64,000 nt of DNA from Mediterraneibacter gnavus ATCC 29149. GTDB lineage: Bacteria > Bacillota > Clostridia > Lachnospirales > Lachnospiraceae. Below are positions 23,205-32,157 of the stretch, piece after piece. The stretch lies in assembly GCF_008121495.1 (NCBI RefSeq), contig NZ_CP043051.1, positions 1,116,001 to 1,180,000 on the forward strand, in the 5' to 3' direction. Numbering within the stretch: the first letter of the stretch is position 1; every line of letters begins with the position of its first letter. Position numbers and translations under genes: made by a program. Under the pieces are notes generated by a model. The model had not been told where the DNA came from, made no database searches, and saw only the letters and a program-made list of their open reading frames with translations.

Positions 23205-23699
23205 ATGAAAAAAGAAAAAACAATCAGCGTACTGTTTCTGGTACAGTCAGCAATGATCGCTGCGATTTATGTGGTCCTGACCATCGTATTTGCCCCGATC
23301 AGTTTCGGACAGATTCAGTTTCGTATCGCAGAAGCACTGACCATCCTCCCCGCCTTCACTCCGGCTGCAATTCCCGGACTCTTTGTGGGATGTCTGATCG
23401 GAAATATTTTAGGAGGCGCAATTCTTCCTGACATTATTGTCGGAAGCATGGCAACTCTGCTCGGTGCTATTTTCACCTATCTTCTGAGAAACCGCAGCAA
23501 ATGGCTCGCACCACTGCCGCCGATTATTGCAAATACAGTTCTGATTCCATTTGTTCTTTATTATGGATATCAGATTCTGCTTCCAATTCCATTCCAGATG
23601 CTTACCGTGGGAATTGGTGAAGTTCTCTCATGTGGAATATTGGGTATGATTGTCTACACCGCTCTGAATAAATATAAGACAGTTATTTTCCGTCAATAA
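23205..23699 (+). CDS. queT: Queuosine precursor ECF transporter S component QueT
   Basis: 164 residues, about five or six membrane helices, no cleavable signal. The family stretch FAPISFGQIQFRIAEALTIL (about 29-48) and the repeated GLFVGCLIGNILGGAI segment are characteristic of QueT. It captures preQ1 or a related base for queuosine synthesis and borrows a shared EcfAAT module not encoded here. GGAG lies 10 bp before the ATG and inside the predicted riboswitch. A single-gene unit with terminators on both sides. Confidence 0.9.
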   Translation: MKKEKTISVLFLVQSAMIAAIYVVLTIVFAPISFGQIQFRIAEALTILPAFTPAAIPGLFVGCLIGNILGGAILPDIIVGSMATLLGAIFTYLLRNRSKWLAPLPPIIANTVLIPFVLYYGYQILLPIPFQMLTVGIGEVLSCGILGMIVYTALNKYKTVIFRQ

Positions 23700-23700
23700 C

Positions 23701-23757
23701 AAAAAGGAAGAAGTTCTTTCACAGAGAATAAATTCTCTCAAAGACTTCTTCCTTTTT
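23701..23757. terminator. Bidirectional terminator between queT and the 810-residue gene
   Basis: AAAAAGGAAGAAGT (23701-23714) pairs perfectly with ACTTCTTCCTTTTT (23744-23757). A/T tracts on both sides let it stop both convergent genes. Confidence 0.85.
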
Positions 23758-23760
23758 CTG

Positions 23761-26193
23761 TTATTTCATATAACCGATAAACGTGTTTCCACTTCCTGCT
23801 ATCATAGCGCTCATCTGTTCAATCGAAACTGTATTTTGGGATGCTGTATCCGGATCGATGTAAGTGATATCCGTCATACTATATCCTGTCAGCAGGATCG
23901 CATGATTGGCATCTGTCATCGCAATGACCGGAAGGCCCTTGTTGATAATATACAGAACCTGTTCCAGACTACATCCGGTCAGGTCTACTTTTTTGGCATT
24001 ATACGCTGCCATCACCTCTTCACAGGTCTGAAGAGAGGTCTTTCCTTCTCCATTTCCAAACGGTGCTGTCTCTGTATCATAAACCAGATCTCTGTTGCCT
24101 TTTTCCCATACATATGCCTGTTCTGATGAGATTACTACTCCCGAAATCTGCTCTGCTCTCTGAATTGCATAAGCCGCCTTATCGTAAATCGCAACCAGTT
24201 CTCCCATTCCATATACATAGTACTTTTCAGACTTCGACTTGTCATTCAGCGTGATCGTGATCGGCTTTTTCCCCACCACCTGCTTCGGACGCAGGATTTT
24301 AGGAACAGTATCGGAAATTCCTTTTTCATAAGTCAGCCGCATCTGCTTTTCTTTTAAATCTGTACTGAAAGCTTCCAGAGTTATACTTTTTGTCTTCTTT
24401 TCTTCGTTACTGCTGATATAATCCTGACTGGTAACTGTATAAGTCTCTCCTGATTTTACAACCCTGTTCAGAGTCATCATATTTTCTTCAATAAATACAT
24501 CGGATATATAAATCTTATCTGCTGAGTATGTCTTCATCACTTCATTTTCTGAATTTCTGATCTCCAGCTCATACATCGGGAACAGTTCCCCTCCCGCTGC
24601 CGTATGACCGACATCTCCCTGCCGCAGATATCCATACACAAAATCTGATCCGATAAATCCAAGCGGTCTGATTGCTTCCCCTGATTTTGCGGCTACAGCA
24701 TTTTCTTCATCTGTTTTCAGATTCAATACCTTGATTTCCTGTGCGGTATTGATCGTTCCTGACGTCTGGTATGCGATCAAATGCCCGTCTGCAGACACCG
24801 TATACTGCCCTTCTTCCAGATTTTTTGCCAACACTGTCTGCTCATCCTTTGTCAGATCTATCTTGTAAAACTTTCCGCCTGCCAGAATATACGAAAGATT
24901 CTGATCCTGATTGTAATACACCATTTTTCCAAGCTCTTCCTCTGCGATTGCAAATGATTTTGTACTTGGAATAAACGCTTTTTCCTGTACTACATTTTTT
25001 TCAATATCATAATAGTAAATATCAACTCCGACTTCTCCCTCATGTGCTCCGCGATTCATATACCCATAAACTGCAAACGCAGTACTTCCATTCTTTTCCA
25101 CACTGATGATCCGGATATTATGCTGGTCACACCTGCTCCGAGCATCATTTCCTTCGATATTGCTAAAACTGAATACCTGTGCAAGCTCATTCTGCTTTAC
25201 ATTGTATGTCCATAAATTTCCATTTCTCACGAAAGAAACAATATTTCCTGACGAATTTGTTTCATACAATATATCGGACGATGCTATACCCAGAAGAATC
25301 CCGTTCTGATCCAGCACTTTCTGATTTGCATCAAAAATCTGTTCCATCTTCCGATTATAATCCAAAAGGTAGATTTCCCCCTGCACGTAGCGAATCCTGA
25401 AAAACTCGCGGACATCATACGTCTCGATCTCTCCCGTATCTCCGGCACATGTCACCTGATACTGTGCAAGCAGCGACGTATAGACGGAATTGCTCTCTTT
25501 AATGCTCCACTCCGGTTCCTCAACCACCTGCGGACTCAGATTTCCCCATGTCACATGATCTGCATCAGAATGGATGGTAACAGTCTGGTAAGTTGTATTG
25601 TCCCCTTCTGCACTCGTTTCAAGATAGTTTTTCAATTCCTCCTGACTGTTTTTTTCCAGCGTCTTTGCATGAAAATCCTGGGCAAAATCCAGACATTCTT
25701 TTAAAGAAAGTTCATCCGGTCTTGTAATTCTGGTATAAAAGTGAGCCTGTTCCTCCTCCATGGAAAGAATCACTTCCAGAACAGCTTCTGAAACTTCATC
25801 CGGAAGACCTTTTTTCAGATCCAGCAAAATCGTCTCATCAGAAATATCCTTCTGTTTGCCTTCCAGATAGGTTTCCTCTCCATTCAGCGAATACACTTTA
25901 TATTCAACGCCTGTGATTTTATTTCCAAACTCTTCAATCTGTATCTGAAGTGTTCCGTTTGCCTCCAGGGGTGTAATGGTGTCCCGCATTGCCGTAACAT
26001 CCATCTCATTTACATAGCCGGCCAGAGCATTCACAGTCCTGCCTTCCTTTTGAAATGAGATTCTCGGAAGTGTAGGATCTCCCAGATCGATGATCTGATC
26101 GTCTACACCATTGTTCATAAACAGACTGCTGACAAAAATTGCTGCCACAAATACTACAAGGAGTATTCCTGCCTTTCTCATTCTTTTTTTCAT
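23761..26193 (-). CDS. Membrane-anchored extracellular protein with beta-propeller-like core and C39-like C-terminal domain
   Basis: 810 residues. One N-terminal anchor (ILLVVFVAAIFVSSLF, about residues 9-24) puts the rest outside. Residues about 290-560 show repeated blade-like patterns (VSFVRNGNLWTYNVKQNELA; YYNQDQNLSYILAGGKFYKI). The last ~150 residues resemble a peptidase C39-like fold (SLEQVLYIINKGLPVIAMTD; HAILLTGYSMTDITYIDPDT), with the His region and following Asp visible. The Cys expected at the N-side is less clear (QTCEEVMAAYNAKK is a candidate). The role may be cell-wall or surface sensing. It overlaps the methyltransferase stop by 4 bp, so the two are expressed together. Confidence 0.65.
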   Translation of the reverse strand: MKKRMRKAGILLVVFVAAIFVSSLFMNNGVDDQIIDLGDPTLPRISFQKEGRTVNALAGYVNEMDVTAMRDTITPLEANGTLQIQIEEFGNKITGVEYKVYSLNGEETYLEGKQKDISDETILLDLKKGLPDEVSEAVLEVILSMEEEQAHFYTRITRPDELSLKECLDFAQDFHAKTLEKNSQEELKNYLETSAEGDNTTYQTVTIHSDADHVTWGNLSPQVVEEPEWSIKESNSVYTSLLAQYQVTCAGDTGEIETYDVREFFRIRYVQGEIYLLDYNRKMEQIFDANQKVLDQNGILLGIASSDILYETNSSGNIVSFVRNGNLWTYNVKQNELAQVFSFSNIEGNDARSRCDQHNIRIISVEKNGSTAFAVYGYMNRGAHEGEVGVDIYYYDIEKNVVQEKAFIPSTKSFAIAEEELGKMVYYNQDQNLSYILAGGKFYKIDLTKDEQTVLAKNLEEGQYTVSADGHLIAYQTSGTINTAQEIKVLNLKTDEENAVAAKSGEAIRPLGFIGSDFVYGYLRQGDVGHTAAGGELFPMYELEIRNSENEVMKTYSADKIYISDVFIEENMMTLNRVVKSGETYTVTSQDYISSNEEKKTKSITLEAFSTDLKEKQMRLTYEKGISDTVPKILRPKQVVGKKPITITLNDKSKSEKYYVYGMGELVAIYDKAAYAIQRAEQISGVVISSEQAYVWEKGNRDLVYDTETAPFGNGEGKTSLQTCEEVMAAYNAKKVDLTGCSLEQVLYIINKGLPVIAMTDANHAILLTGYSMTDITYIDPDTASQNTVSIEQMSAMIAGSGNTFIGYMK

Positions 26194-27359
26194 GATTCTG
26201 TCCCCTTATCTAATAACACTCCCAGCATTGGGTCAATCCCCAAAAATTTCCTGCACTCCCAAACCTGGCTTTCACTCCCCTGTTTTGCCTGATTCGTCTT
26301 TACTGCACGCAGAAGAATATTTTTCGGCGTATGTTCCATATCGATAAATTCCAGAACCTGAGTCTCATAACCAGACTGCTCCAAATATTTCGCTCGAAGT
26401 CCGTCTGTCAGAAGCGCCGCAAACCGCTCTTTTAAAAGACCATAATCCAGAATCGGCGCCAGCTTATCATATCCGGCTCCTTCCCGTTGCATCTGCCCAT
26501 TCAATTCATGCTGACAGCATGGAACCGACAGGATGACCTTCGCATTCCATCCCACCGCTTTGGCAAGTGCAAAATCTGTCGCTGTATCACAGGCATGAAG
26601 CGTCACAACCATATCCACTTCTCTGACACCTTCATAATCCGCGATATCTCCCACCAGAAATTCCAGTTTGTCATATCCATATTTGCGGCTTAACTCATTA
26701 CAATGATGAATGACATCCGATTTCAGATCTAACCCGATGATACGGATATCGTATTCCTTCAGAACATGCAGATAATAATACATGGCAAATGTCAGATACG
26801 ATTTTCCACATCCAAAATCCAGAATCGTGATCTCTCTGTCTTTCTCAAGTTTTGGAAGAATATCCTCAATAAATTCCAAAAACCGGTTGATCTGCCGGAA
26901 TTTATCAAATCTGGAATGTACAATTTTTCCATCCTTTGTCATCACACCCAGATCCTGGAGAAATGGAACCGGAATTCCTTCCTCTAAAATATATTTCTTA
27001 CTTCTATTATGTGACAATTCTACCGGTCTTACACTGCCTTTTGACGCTTTTTTCTGAATGGTTACCTTGCCTTTTTTGCTCACTAAAACAGTGTAATTCA
27101 TATGCACTGTAGATGCCTGCATCTGCCGGAATTCTTCCATATATTCCAGCAATCGGTCTCGTGCCGAAATCGGGTCCAGATTCTCATGAAAGGCCTGTGT
27201 TTTTGTAAAAGACTCCAGTTGAAAAAATAAATTGCCTTTTTTCTCGATCGGCCGAACCTTTACCTTTAAAATTCCCTCTTTTTTCCTCGGATTGCTCAAA
27301 ACTGCCTGAACAAATTCTATATTTAAAATATCTGATAATAATTTTTTGATCGTTTCCAT
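26190..27359 (-). CDS. SAM-dependent methyltransferase (Methyltransf_32-like)
   Basis: 389 residues. The N-terminal ~150 residues are a family-specific region; then ITILDFGCGKSYLTFAMYYY (about 175-194) is motif I, 'IIGLDLKSDVIHHCNEL' motif II and VVTLHACDTATDFALAKAV motif IV with the HACDTATD signature of this family. The C-terminus has 'VPCCQHELNGQMQ'. The SAM-binding Rossmann fold is certain, but the substrate is not known; relatives act on RNA or are uncharacterised. It is translationally coupled to the membrane protein downstream. Confidence 0.8.
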   Translation of the reverse strand: METIKKLLSDILNIEFVQAVLSNPRKKEGILKVKVRPIEKKGNLFFQLESFTKTQAFHENLDPISARDRLLEYMEEFRQMQASTVHMNYTVLVSKKGKVTIQKKASKGSVRPVELSHNRSKKYILEEGIPVPFLQDLGVMTKDGKIVHSRFDKFRQINRFLEFIEDILPKLEKDREITILDFGCGKSYLTFAMYYYLHVLKEYDIRIIGLDLKSDVIHHCNELSRKYGYDKLEFLVGDIADYEGVREVDMVVTLHACDTATDFALAKAVGWNAKVILSVPCCQHELNGQMQREGAGYDKLAPILDYGLLKERFAALLTDGLRAKYLEQSGYETQVLEFIDMEHTPKNILLRAVKTNQAKQGSESQVWECRKFLGIDPMLGVLLDKGTES

Positions 27360-27464
27360 GCGATTCCCCTTGTCATTTGTTTTCTATATAAGCTATGTGT
27401 GAACAGTAACTATTGTAAAACAAAATAAAGTCTCGTGCAATAAAACAAGTCTTAAATTAAAAGA

Positions 27465-27485
27465 AGACGGGAAAAATTCCCGCCT
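27465..27485 (-). terminator. Terminator of the two-component operon
   Basis: GGCGGGAA/TTCCCGTC stem on the minus strand with a 3-nt loop, followed by CTTCTTTTAATTT, 4 bp after the histidine kinase stop. Confidence 0.7.
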
Positions 27486-27488
27486 CTC

Positions 27489-30092
27489 CTACTCTTCTTC
27501 AGAATTCTCTCTGAAAAAACATGAATCTTGTTCTTTTTTATCTGCTTTTCTAAAACGAACTGTCGCCTTAAAAAGATCTCCGTCCAGATATAATTCCAGT
27601 TTTCCGCCCTGCATCTGTACCAGACTTTTCGCAATCGATAATCCCAGTCCGCTTCCTTCGGTACTCCTTGAAATATCACCGCGAATAAAACGTTCTGTCA
27701 GTTCATCTGCTGAGAAATTGAGCGGATACTCCGAAACATTTTTCAAAGAAAATATCACTTCATCCTTATCAGTGCGCAGATCTGCATAAATTCTCGTCCC
27801 CGGCATTGCATACTTCGCCGCATTATTATAAAGATTTTCCAATACTCTCCACATTCTTCTTCCATCTACATGAATAATCGCCGGCTCATTTGGAAGTGTC
27901 TGAATCAGCTCCAGATTCTTATGTTCAAATTTTTCTGCAAACTCTCCCGTCGTCTGATTCATCATCTCTACCAGATTGACATCCATCAACTGCAGATTGA
28001 TATTCCCGCTGCTCACCTTGGATGCTTCTACAACATCCTCTGTCAATGTTTTCAGACGCTGTGCTTTTGCCTCCAAAATTTCCAGATACCCCTGTATCTT
28101 AGGATCTTCAATATTGGATCGTTTCAGGATATCCACGTAATTGATAATGGAAGTTAGCGGTGTTTTGATATCATGAGATACATTTGTGATCAGATCCGTT
28201 TTCAGACGCTCGCTTTTCACGCTTTTTTCCACAGCCTTCTGCAATCCGGTTCCGATATCATTCAGCATTTCTGCTACTTCACGCTGTTCTCCTCTGAGAT
28301 GTTCCAGAGAAATCTGATATTCCAGATCTCCTCCTGCAACTGCTTTGATTCCTTTTATGATTTTATTCTTTGCAATCGCATTCAATACCAGATAATACAC
28401 AATGAATGCATCTGCTGCCAGCGTGATCAGCACAAATCCCGGCGTTCTGAATAATGCCAGCATCCAGTGGATTCCAATCAGTATCACCCCTGATACAACC
28501 ATTCTCCACACCACATTTCTGTTTCTCCAGAATATTCTAAAGAATCTGCAAAACGCATACAATACGCTGTTCTTCCACATCGTTCCCGCTTTTATCCTGC
28601 GGACCAGGCTCAGATATCCGACCAGGAACATGATCATGGTATAAGCCGCTGTACATGCAAGTTGGATCATATCTTGCATTGTCGGAACATATCCGGATGC
28701 ATATTCATAAGAATATCCGATCGTTGCAGTCATCAAATCCGTGCTTTCTGCAAAATACCCGAGGGCCATATTCCCATTATTCATCCAGAACATCATCGGA
28801 ATTATCCAGATCCCAATCACAAACACTGCTGCAAGCTCCGTTTTCCATCTGTCAAATACATTCAAATGCACTCCGTCACTTCGGTTGTTTCTTCCGGCGA
28901 CCACTGTCAGCCATATCAAACTCACGATTATCAGTAATACTGCCGCACCGAGCAGGATCACCGCACGATTGATATAAGGTGCATATTCATCATATAATTT
29001 CTTATCCAGATAAAAAGAATCCTGTATTGAAAACCTGGTATCTACTGCCGCTGCAAAAATAAAATCACCGTTGCTGTTTCTGCGCTGTGACTTTACAAAC
29101 TCCTTCCAGTCATTTGCTGTGATATCCATATTGGTCTTAAAATCAGAAAGCTTTGGCTGAACAATCATATACTTCGCATTTTTCTGAATATCTGAGATAT
29201 TTTCTTTTACACTGTTGTAATCCTGATATTCCTTGCGATTTGTATAAACTTTTTTTGTTTCTTTATCAACAAAAATATAGGCAAAGTTTGTATTTCCCTC
29301 TGTCCATTCTGCACTGTTCTGATAAGACTGGAAATCATAATAAAGATTTGACAGGATGCTGCCCAATTGTGCATACACTTCACTCAGCTTTCCATTCAGC
29401 TGCGGCGTCTGATTTACAACATCCAGAATATTATTTCCTCCATCCGGCCGCGCCTCTTCTTCAATGGCACCACTGAATCCCCAGAAATCCCGGTACACCG
29501 TCTCGCCTTTTTCATCCAGAATATCATGTCCGGCAAATTGACTGAGACTCACATTTCCAGAAGCCAGTGCATTTACAATCTCATCAGATGTATATCCATC
29601 TATATCCACTGTCAGCGTTTTCTTTTTCAGCAGACTTAAAAATTCATCCCAGTAATAGTAATGATAGGTTTTATCTGCTTTTTGACAGACAACGATGGGA
29701 TTTTCCTGCGTTGCATAGTTATTTTGATACTCCTCACTCCATTTCTGAAGATCCGAGAGTTTATACCGCAGTCTTTCCGTCTCTTCATCATAGTGCCTTC
29801 CGTTATATCCATACTGCATGATATCGATCAGCTTATCCGGATTGTTTTTTCCATCTGTCTCGAAAATATCTTCATAGGAAATCTGACCTAAAACATCCAT
29901 CGTAGCCCGGCACATCTGATTCTCAAATTCTTTGGAATCTGTATACTCTGTCGGCTTTTTATTCCAGATTTCTTTTACACTTACAGAATATGTGGAAATA
30001 ATCACCAGACTCAGCAGTGCCGTAATTGCCGAAAGAACAGAAAGAAAGATCAAAATGCCTTTTACAAGCGCACTTTTATACCATTTACTCAT
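27489..30092 (-). CDS. Membrane sensor histidine kinase
   Basis: 867 residues. One helix near residue 12-35, a long extracellular region (about 40-370), then about six membrane helices (380-580), a short linker, HisKA with NVSHDIKTPLTSIINYVDIL (phospho-His) and a HATPase_c domain with N box 'RVLENLYNNAAKYAM' and G box EGSGLGLSIAKSLV. The multi-helix core with a large sensor domain resembles CiaH/VanS-distant Lachnospiraceae kinases. It is 13 bp downstream of its response regulator. The stimulus is unknown; the lysozyme gene next door suggests envelope state. Confidence 0.88.
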   Translation of the reverse strand: MSKWYKSALVKGILIFLSVLSAITALLSLVIISTYSVSVKEIWNKKPTEYTDSKEFENQMCRATMDVLGQISYEDIFETDGKNNPDKLIDIMQYGYNGRHYDEETERLRYKLSDLQKWSEEYQNNYATQENPIVVCQKADKTYHYYYWDEFLSLLKKKTLTVDIDGYTSDEIVNALASGNVSLSQFAGHDILDEKGETVYRDFWGFSGAIEEEARPDGGNNILDVVNQTPQLNGKLSEVYAQLGSILSNLYYDFQSYQNSAEWTEGNTNFAYIFVDKETKKVYTNRKEYQDYNSVKENISDIQKNAKYMIVQPKLSDFKTNMDITANDWKEFVKSQRRNSNGDFIFAAAVDTRFSIQDSFYLDKKLYDEYAPYINRAVILLGAAVLLIIVSLIWLTVVAGRNNRSDGVHLNVFDRWKTELAAVFVIGIWIIPMMFWMNNGNMALGYFAESTDLMTATIGYSYEYASGYVPTMQDMIQLACTAAYTMIMFLVGYLSLVRRIKAGTMWKNSVLYAFCRFFRIFWRNRNVVWRMVVSGVILIGIHWMLALFRTPGFVLITLAADAFIVYYLVLNAIAKNKIIKGIKAVAGGDLEYQISLEHLRGEQREVAEMLNDIGTGLQKAVEKSVKSERLKTDLITNVSHDIKTPLTSIINYVDILKRSNIEDPKIQGYLEILEAKAQRLKTLTEDVVEASKVSSGNINLQLMDVNLVEMMNQTTGEFAEKFEHKNLELIQTLPNEPAIIHVDGRRMWRVLENLYNNAAKYAMPGTRIYADLRTDKDEVIFSLKNVSEYPLNFSADELTERFIRGDISRSTEGSGLGLSIAKSLVQMQGGKLELYLDGDLFKATVRFRKADKKEQDSCFFRENSEEE

Positions 30093-30105
30093 GAAAAACT
30101 CCCTT

Positions 30106-30801
30106 CTATAATTTCTCGATCTTATATCCTACTCCCCATACCACTTTCAAATATCGCGGTTCCTTTGGATTGATCTCAATCTTCTCCCGGATATGACGAA
30201 TATGTACTGCTACCGTATTATCCGCTCCGATTGCATCTTCATTCCAGATGGATTCGTAAATCTGATTAATCGAAAATACTCTTCCCTGATTCTTCATCAA
30301 AAGCAATAAAATATTGTATTCAATCGGAGTAAGGCGCACCATTTCTCCGTCTACCGTTACTTCTTTCAGATCATCATTGATCCGAAGGCCGCCAACCTCA
30401 TAAATCGTCTCCTGCGTACTACTCACATTCCCGCCAAGCTGTGTGTAACGACGAAGCTGAGATTTCACTCTTGCAACCAGCTCCAGTGGATTGAATGGTT
30501 TTGTCATATAATCATCCGCTCCGATATTCAACCCCAGAATCTTATCCGCATCTTCAGATTTTGCCGATAAAATGATAATTGGAATACTGTTCGTTTCACG
30601 GATCTTCAAAGTCGCCCTGATCCCGTCCAGACGCGGCATCATAACATCCAGAATCAAAAGATGCACCGTTTCCGTCTCCAGCATCTTTAATGCCTGCATC
30701 CCATCATAAGCCTTCAGAACCTGATACCCTTCCTGTGTAAGATATATTTCAATTGCTTCTACTATTTCTTTATCATCATCACAAACTAAAATACTATACA
30801 T
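30106..30801 (-). CDS. OmpR-family response regulator
   Basis: 231 residues from ATG 30801, with AGGAGG 8 bp upstream; earlier in-frame ATGs (30807 and beyond) are too close to or before that site. The receiver domain has the acidic pocket CDDD, phospho-acceptor LLILDVMMPRLDG, 'ILSAKSED' and 'DDYMTKPFNPLELVARV' with the conserved Lys. A winged helix follows (LTPIEYNILLLLMKNQGRVF; NTVAVHIRHIREKIEINP). It should be phosphorylated by the kinase downstream and bind direct repeats such as those upstream of its own gene. Confidence 0.92.
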   Translation of the reverse strand: MYSILVCDDDKEIVEAIEIYLTQEGYQVLKAYDGMQALKMLETETVHLLILDVMMPRLDGIRATLKIRETNSIPIIILSAKSEDADKILGLNIGADDYMTKPFNPLELVARVKSQLRRYTQLGGNVSSTQETIYEVGGLRINDDLKEVTVDGEMVRLTPIEYNILLLLMKNQGRVFSINQIYESIWNEDAIGADNTVAVHIRHIREKIEINPKEPRYLKVVWGVGYKIEKL

Positions 30802-30819
30802 TTTCATCACCTCCTTTAC

Positions 30820-30881
30820 AGTATACATGATATTCTCATTTTTTTAAGAGCCATTGGGGAAAATCTTAGGAAATTCTTAAT
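30820..30881 (-). promoter_or_regulatory. Response-regulator promoter with direct repeat
   Basis: On the minus strand, ATTAAG-N5-CCTAAG (30865-30881) lies 39 bp upstream of a TATACT -10 (30820-30825) with a weak -35 (CTTAAA). A matching 11-bp-period repeat lies at 31831-31847. Such direct repeats are typical of OmpR-family sites (CiaR type TTTAAG-N5-TTTAAG), so autoregulation is inferred. Confidence 0.55.
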
Positions 30882-30945
30882 TCGATTTCATTTCTGTTTG
30901 TAACAATGCCGTTATAATCCTTATGAAAAACAATCACTGCTACTC

Positions 30946-30974
30946 TGCACATATTCCTCATTTTTTCATATAAT
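30946..30974 (+). promoter_or_regulatory. Probable lysozyme-gene promoter
   Basis: -35 TGCACA (30946-30951), 17-bp spacer, -10 TATAAT (30969-30974), 45 bp before the ATG. A second TATAAT at 30913 lies nearer the response-regulator repeat. Confidence 0.5.
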
Positions 30975-31018
30975 AAACATAAGAAACCCGTTTTTATATT
31001 TTATGAAAGGATTATATA

Positions 31019-31825
31019 ATGCAAATAAAAGGACTGGATGTCAGCGAATTTCAAGGAAATGTAGATTGGGAAAAGGTCAAAGCCGCAGGCTATCAGTTTG
31101 CCATGCTCCGTGCCGGCTATGGTTTTAACACGATTGATCCACAATTTAAACGCAATGCCTCAGAATGTAACCGGATTGGTCTCCCGATCGGAGTCTATTG
31201 GTTCTGCTATGCCCTGACTCCGGAGATTGCACGCCAGGAAGCTGATGGCTGTCTCAAAGCAATCTCCGGTTATCGTCTCGATTATCCTGTATGCTACGAT
31301 ATTGAACAGGCATCTGTAAACTATGCCGCACAAAACGGAGTTGCTTTCACACCGGAAACCGTAGGGAAAATTGTGCAGAATTTTTGTGACAGAATGGAAA
31401 AAAACGGATATTTTGCAATGTATTACAGCAACCGGAATTTCCTCAAAACGTACCGTCTTCTGTCACTTTCTTCAAGATATGCACTGTGGTACGCTTTTTA
31501 TAACAGCAAGCTGGATAATACAGACTGCCAGATGTGGCAATTCACAAGTCAGGGAGAGATCGCCGGAATATCCGGGGACGTTGATCTGGACTATGTTTTT
31601 GTTGATTATCCTTCTATTATAAAAAATGCAGGACTAAATCATTTGTCTCAGAAACCGAAACCACCCGCCCCGCAATATACCGCTTATGTGATACGATCCG
31701 GAGATACGCTGAGTGAAATTGCCCAGCGATTTGGAACAACTATTGCCACTTTGCAAGCATTAAACAACATTCAAAATCCAAATCTGATCTATGCCGGGAA
31801 TACAATACGGATTCCAAAATCCTGA
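31019..31825 (+). CDS. GH25 lysozyme with LysM domain
   Basis: 268 residues. Residues 1-200 are a glycoside hydrolase family 25 barrel: GLDVSEFQGNVDWEKVKAAG with the first catalytic Asp, YPVCYDIEQASVNY with the catalytic D-x-E, and 'MWQFTSQGEIAGISGDVDLDYVF' (split WQFTSQGEIAG / SGDVDLDYVF). A short Pro-rich linker then leads to a LysM module (YVIRSGDTLSEIAQRFGTT) for peptidoglycan binding. No signal peptide is seen, so export must be non-classical or by lysis. The family cuts the beta-1,4 bond between MurNAc and GlcNAc. GAAAGGA precedes the ATG. Confidence 0.92.
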   Translation: MQIKGLDVSEFQGNVDWEKVKAAGYQFAMLRAGYGFNTIDPQFKRNASECNRIGLPIGVYWFCYALTPEIARQEADGCLKAISGYRLDYPVCYDIEQASVNYAAQNGVAFTPETVGKIVQNFCDRMEKNGYFAMYYSNRNFLKTYRLLSLSSRYALWYAFYNSKLDNTDCQMWQFTSQGEIAGISGDVDLDYVFVDYPSIIKNAGLNHLSQKPKPPAPQYTAYVIRSGDTLSEIAQRFGTTIATLQALNNIQNPNLIYAGNTIRIPKS

Positions 31826-31830
31826 CATGT

Positions 31831-31852
31831 TTTAAGAATTTCATAAGAATTT
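31831..31852 (+). promoter_or_regulatory. Direct repeat like that before the response-regulator gene
   Basis: TTTAAGAATTT followed immediately by CATAAGAATTT: an 11-bp tandem repeat (9 of 11 identical). TTTAAG-N5-CATAAG matches the ATTAAG-N5-CCTAAG copy at 30865-30881. It lies 5 bp after the lysozyme stop and 48 bp before the -10 at 31900. Confidence 0.6.
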
Positions 31853-31911
31853 TTCTATTTCTTTAATAGATTCAACATACTTTGGACACATTTATTCCGT
31901 ATACTAATACT

Positions 31912-32053
31912 CAGATAGTTGATAAACAACTATCTCCCCCCTCATAAAGTAACGGCATCTTGGGGCGACCCAAGATGTCACACTTTACTCTCATTCCTTT
32001 AGATAACTATAAAACAACGAAGCCCGTTAGCCCTTGTGGTTAGCGGGTTTTCG
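31912..32053 (+). ncRNA. Candidate structured small RNA, integration target of the mobile element
   Basis: A TATACT -10 (31900-31905) without a good -35 predicts a start near 31912. The ~140-nt product would fold: ATAGTT/AACTAT hairpin (about 31915-31934), a C-rich single strand (CTCCCCCCT), then AAAGT/ACTTT enclosing the perfect hairpin CATCTTGGG-GCGA-CCCAAGATG (31956-31977), and a terminator CCCGTTAGCC...GGTTAGCGGG with TTTT (about 32022-32053). No ORF with a ribosome site exists inside. The C-rich loop could pair with Shine-Dalgarno sequences, as cia-dependent sRNAs do, which is inferred. The right 64 bp (from 31990) belong to the element's direct repeat. Confidence 0.45.
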
Positions 32054-32059
32054 CTGTTC
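31990..32059. repeat. attL-type direct repeat
   Basis: Starts CTCATTCCTTTAGATAACTA and continues through the terminator hairpin CCCGTTAGCC-CTTGT-GGTTAGCGGG. Repeated at 38253-38321 with changes only in the hairpin loop and one base before it. Confidence 0.85.
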
Positions 32060-32081
32060 TGTACTTGTTGCAAAATCCGCT

Positions 32082-32102
32082 TCGGTCAAATCTCGGTCAA
32101 AT
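32082..32102 (+). other. Probable left arm-type integrase sites
   Basis: TCGGTCAAAT occurs at 32082-32091 and 32093-32102, an 11-bp spaced direct repeat just inside the left att site. A similar pair sits just inside the right att site, the arrangement of arm-type sites bound by the N-terminal domain of Tn916-like integrases. Confidence 0.6.
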
Positions 32103-32157
32103 AATTTTCTAAAGAAATGTTGCACCTTTTCTATTCTCTTTCTTATTCTTGTTCTGA

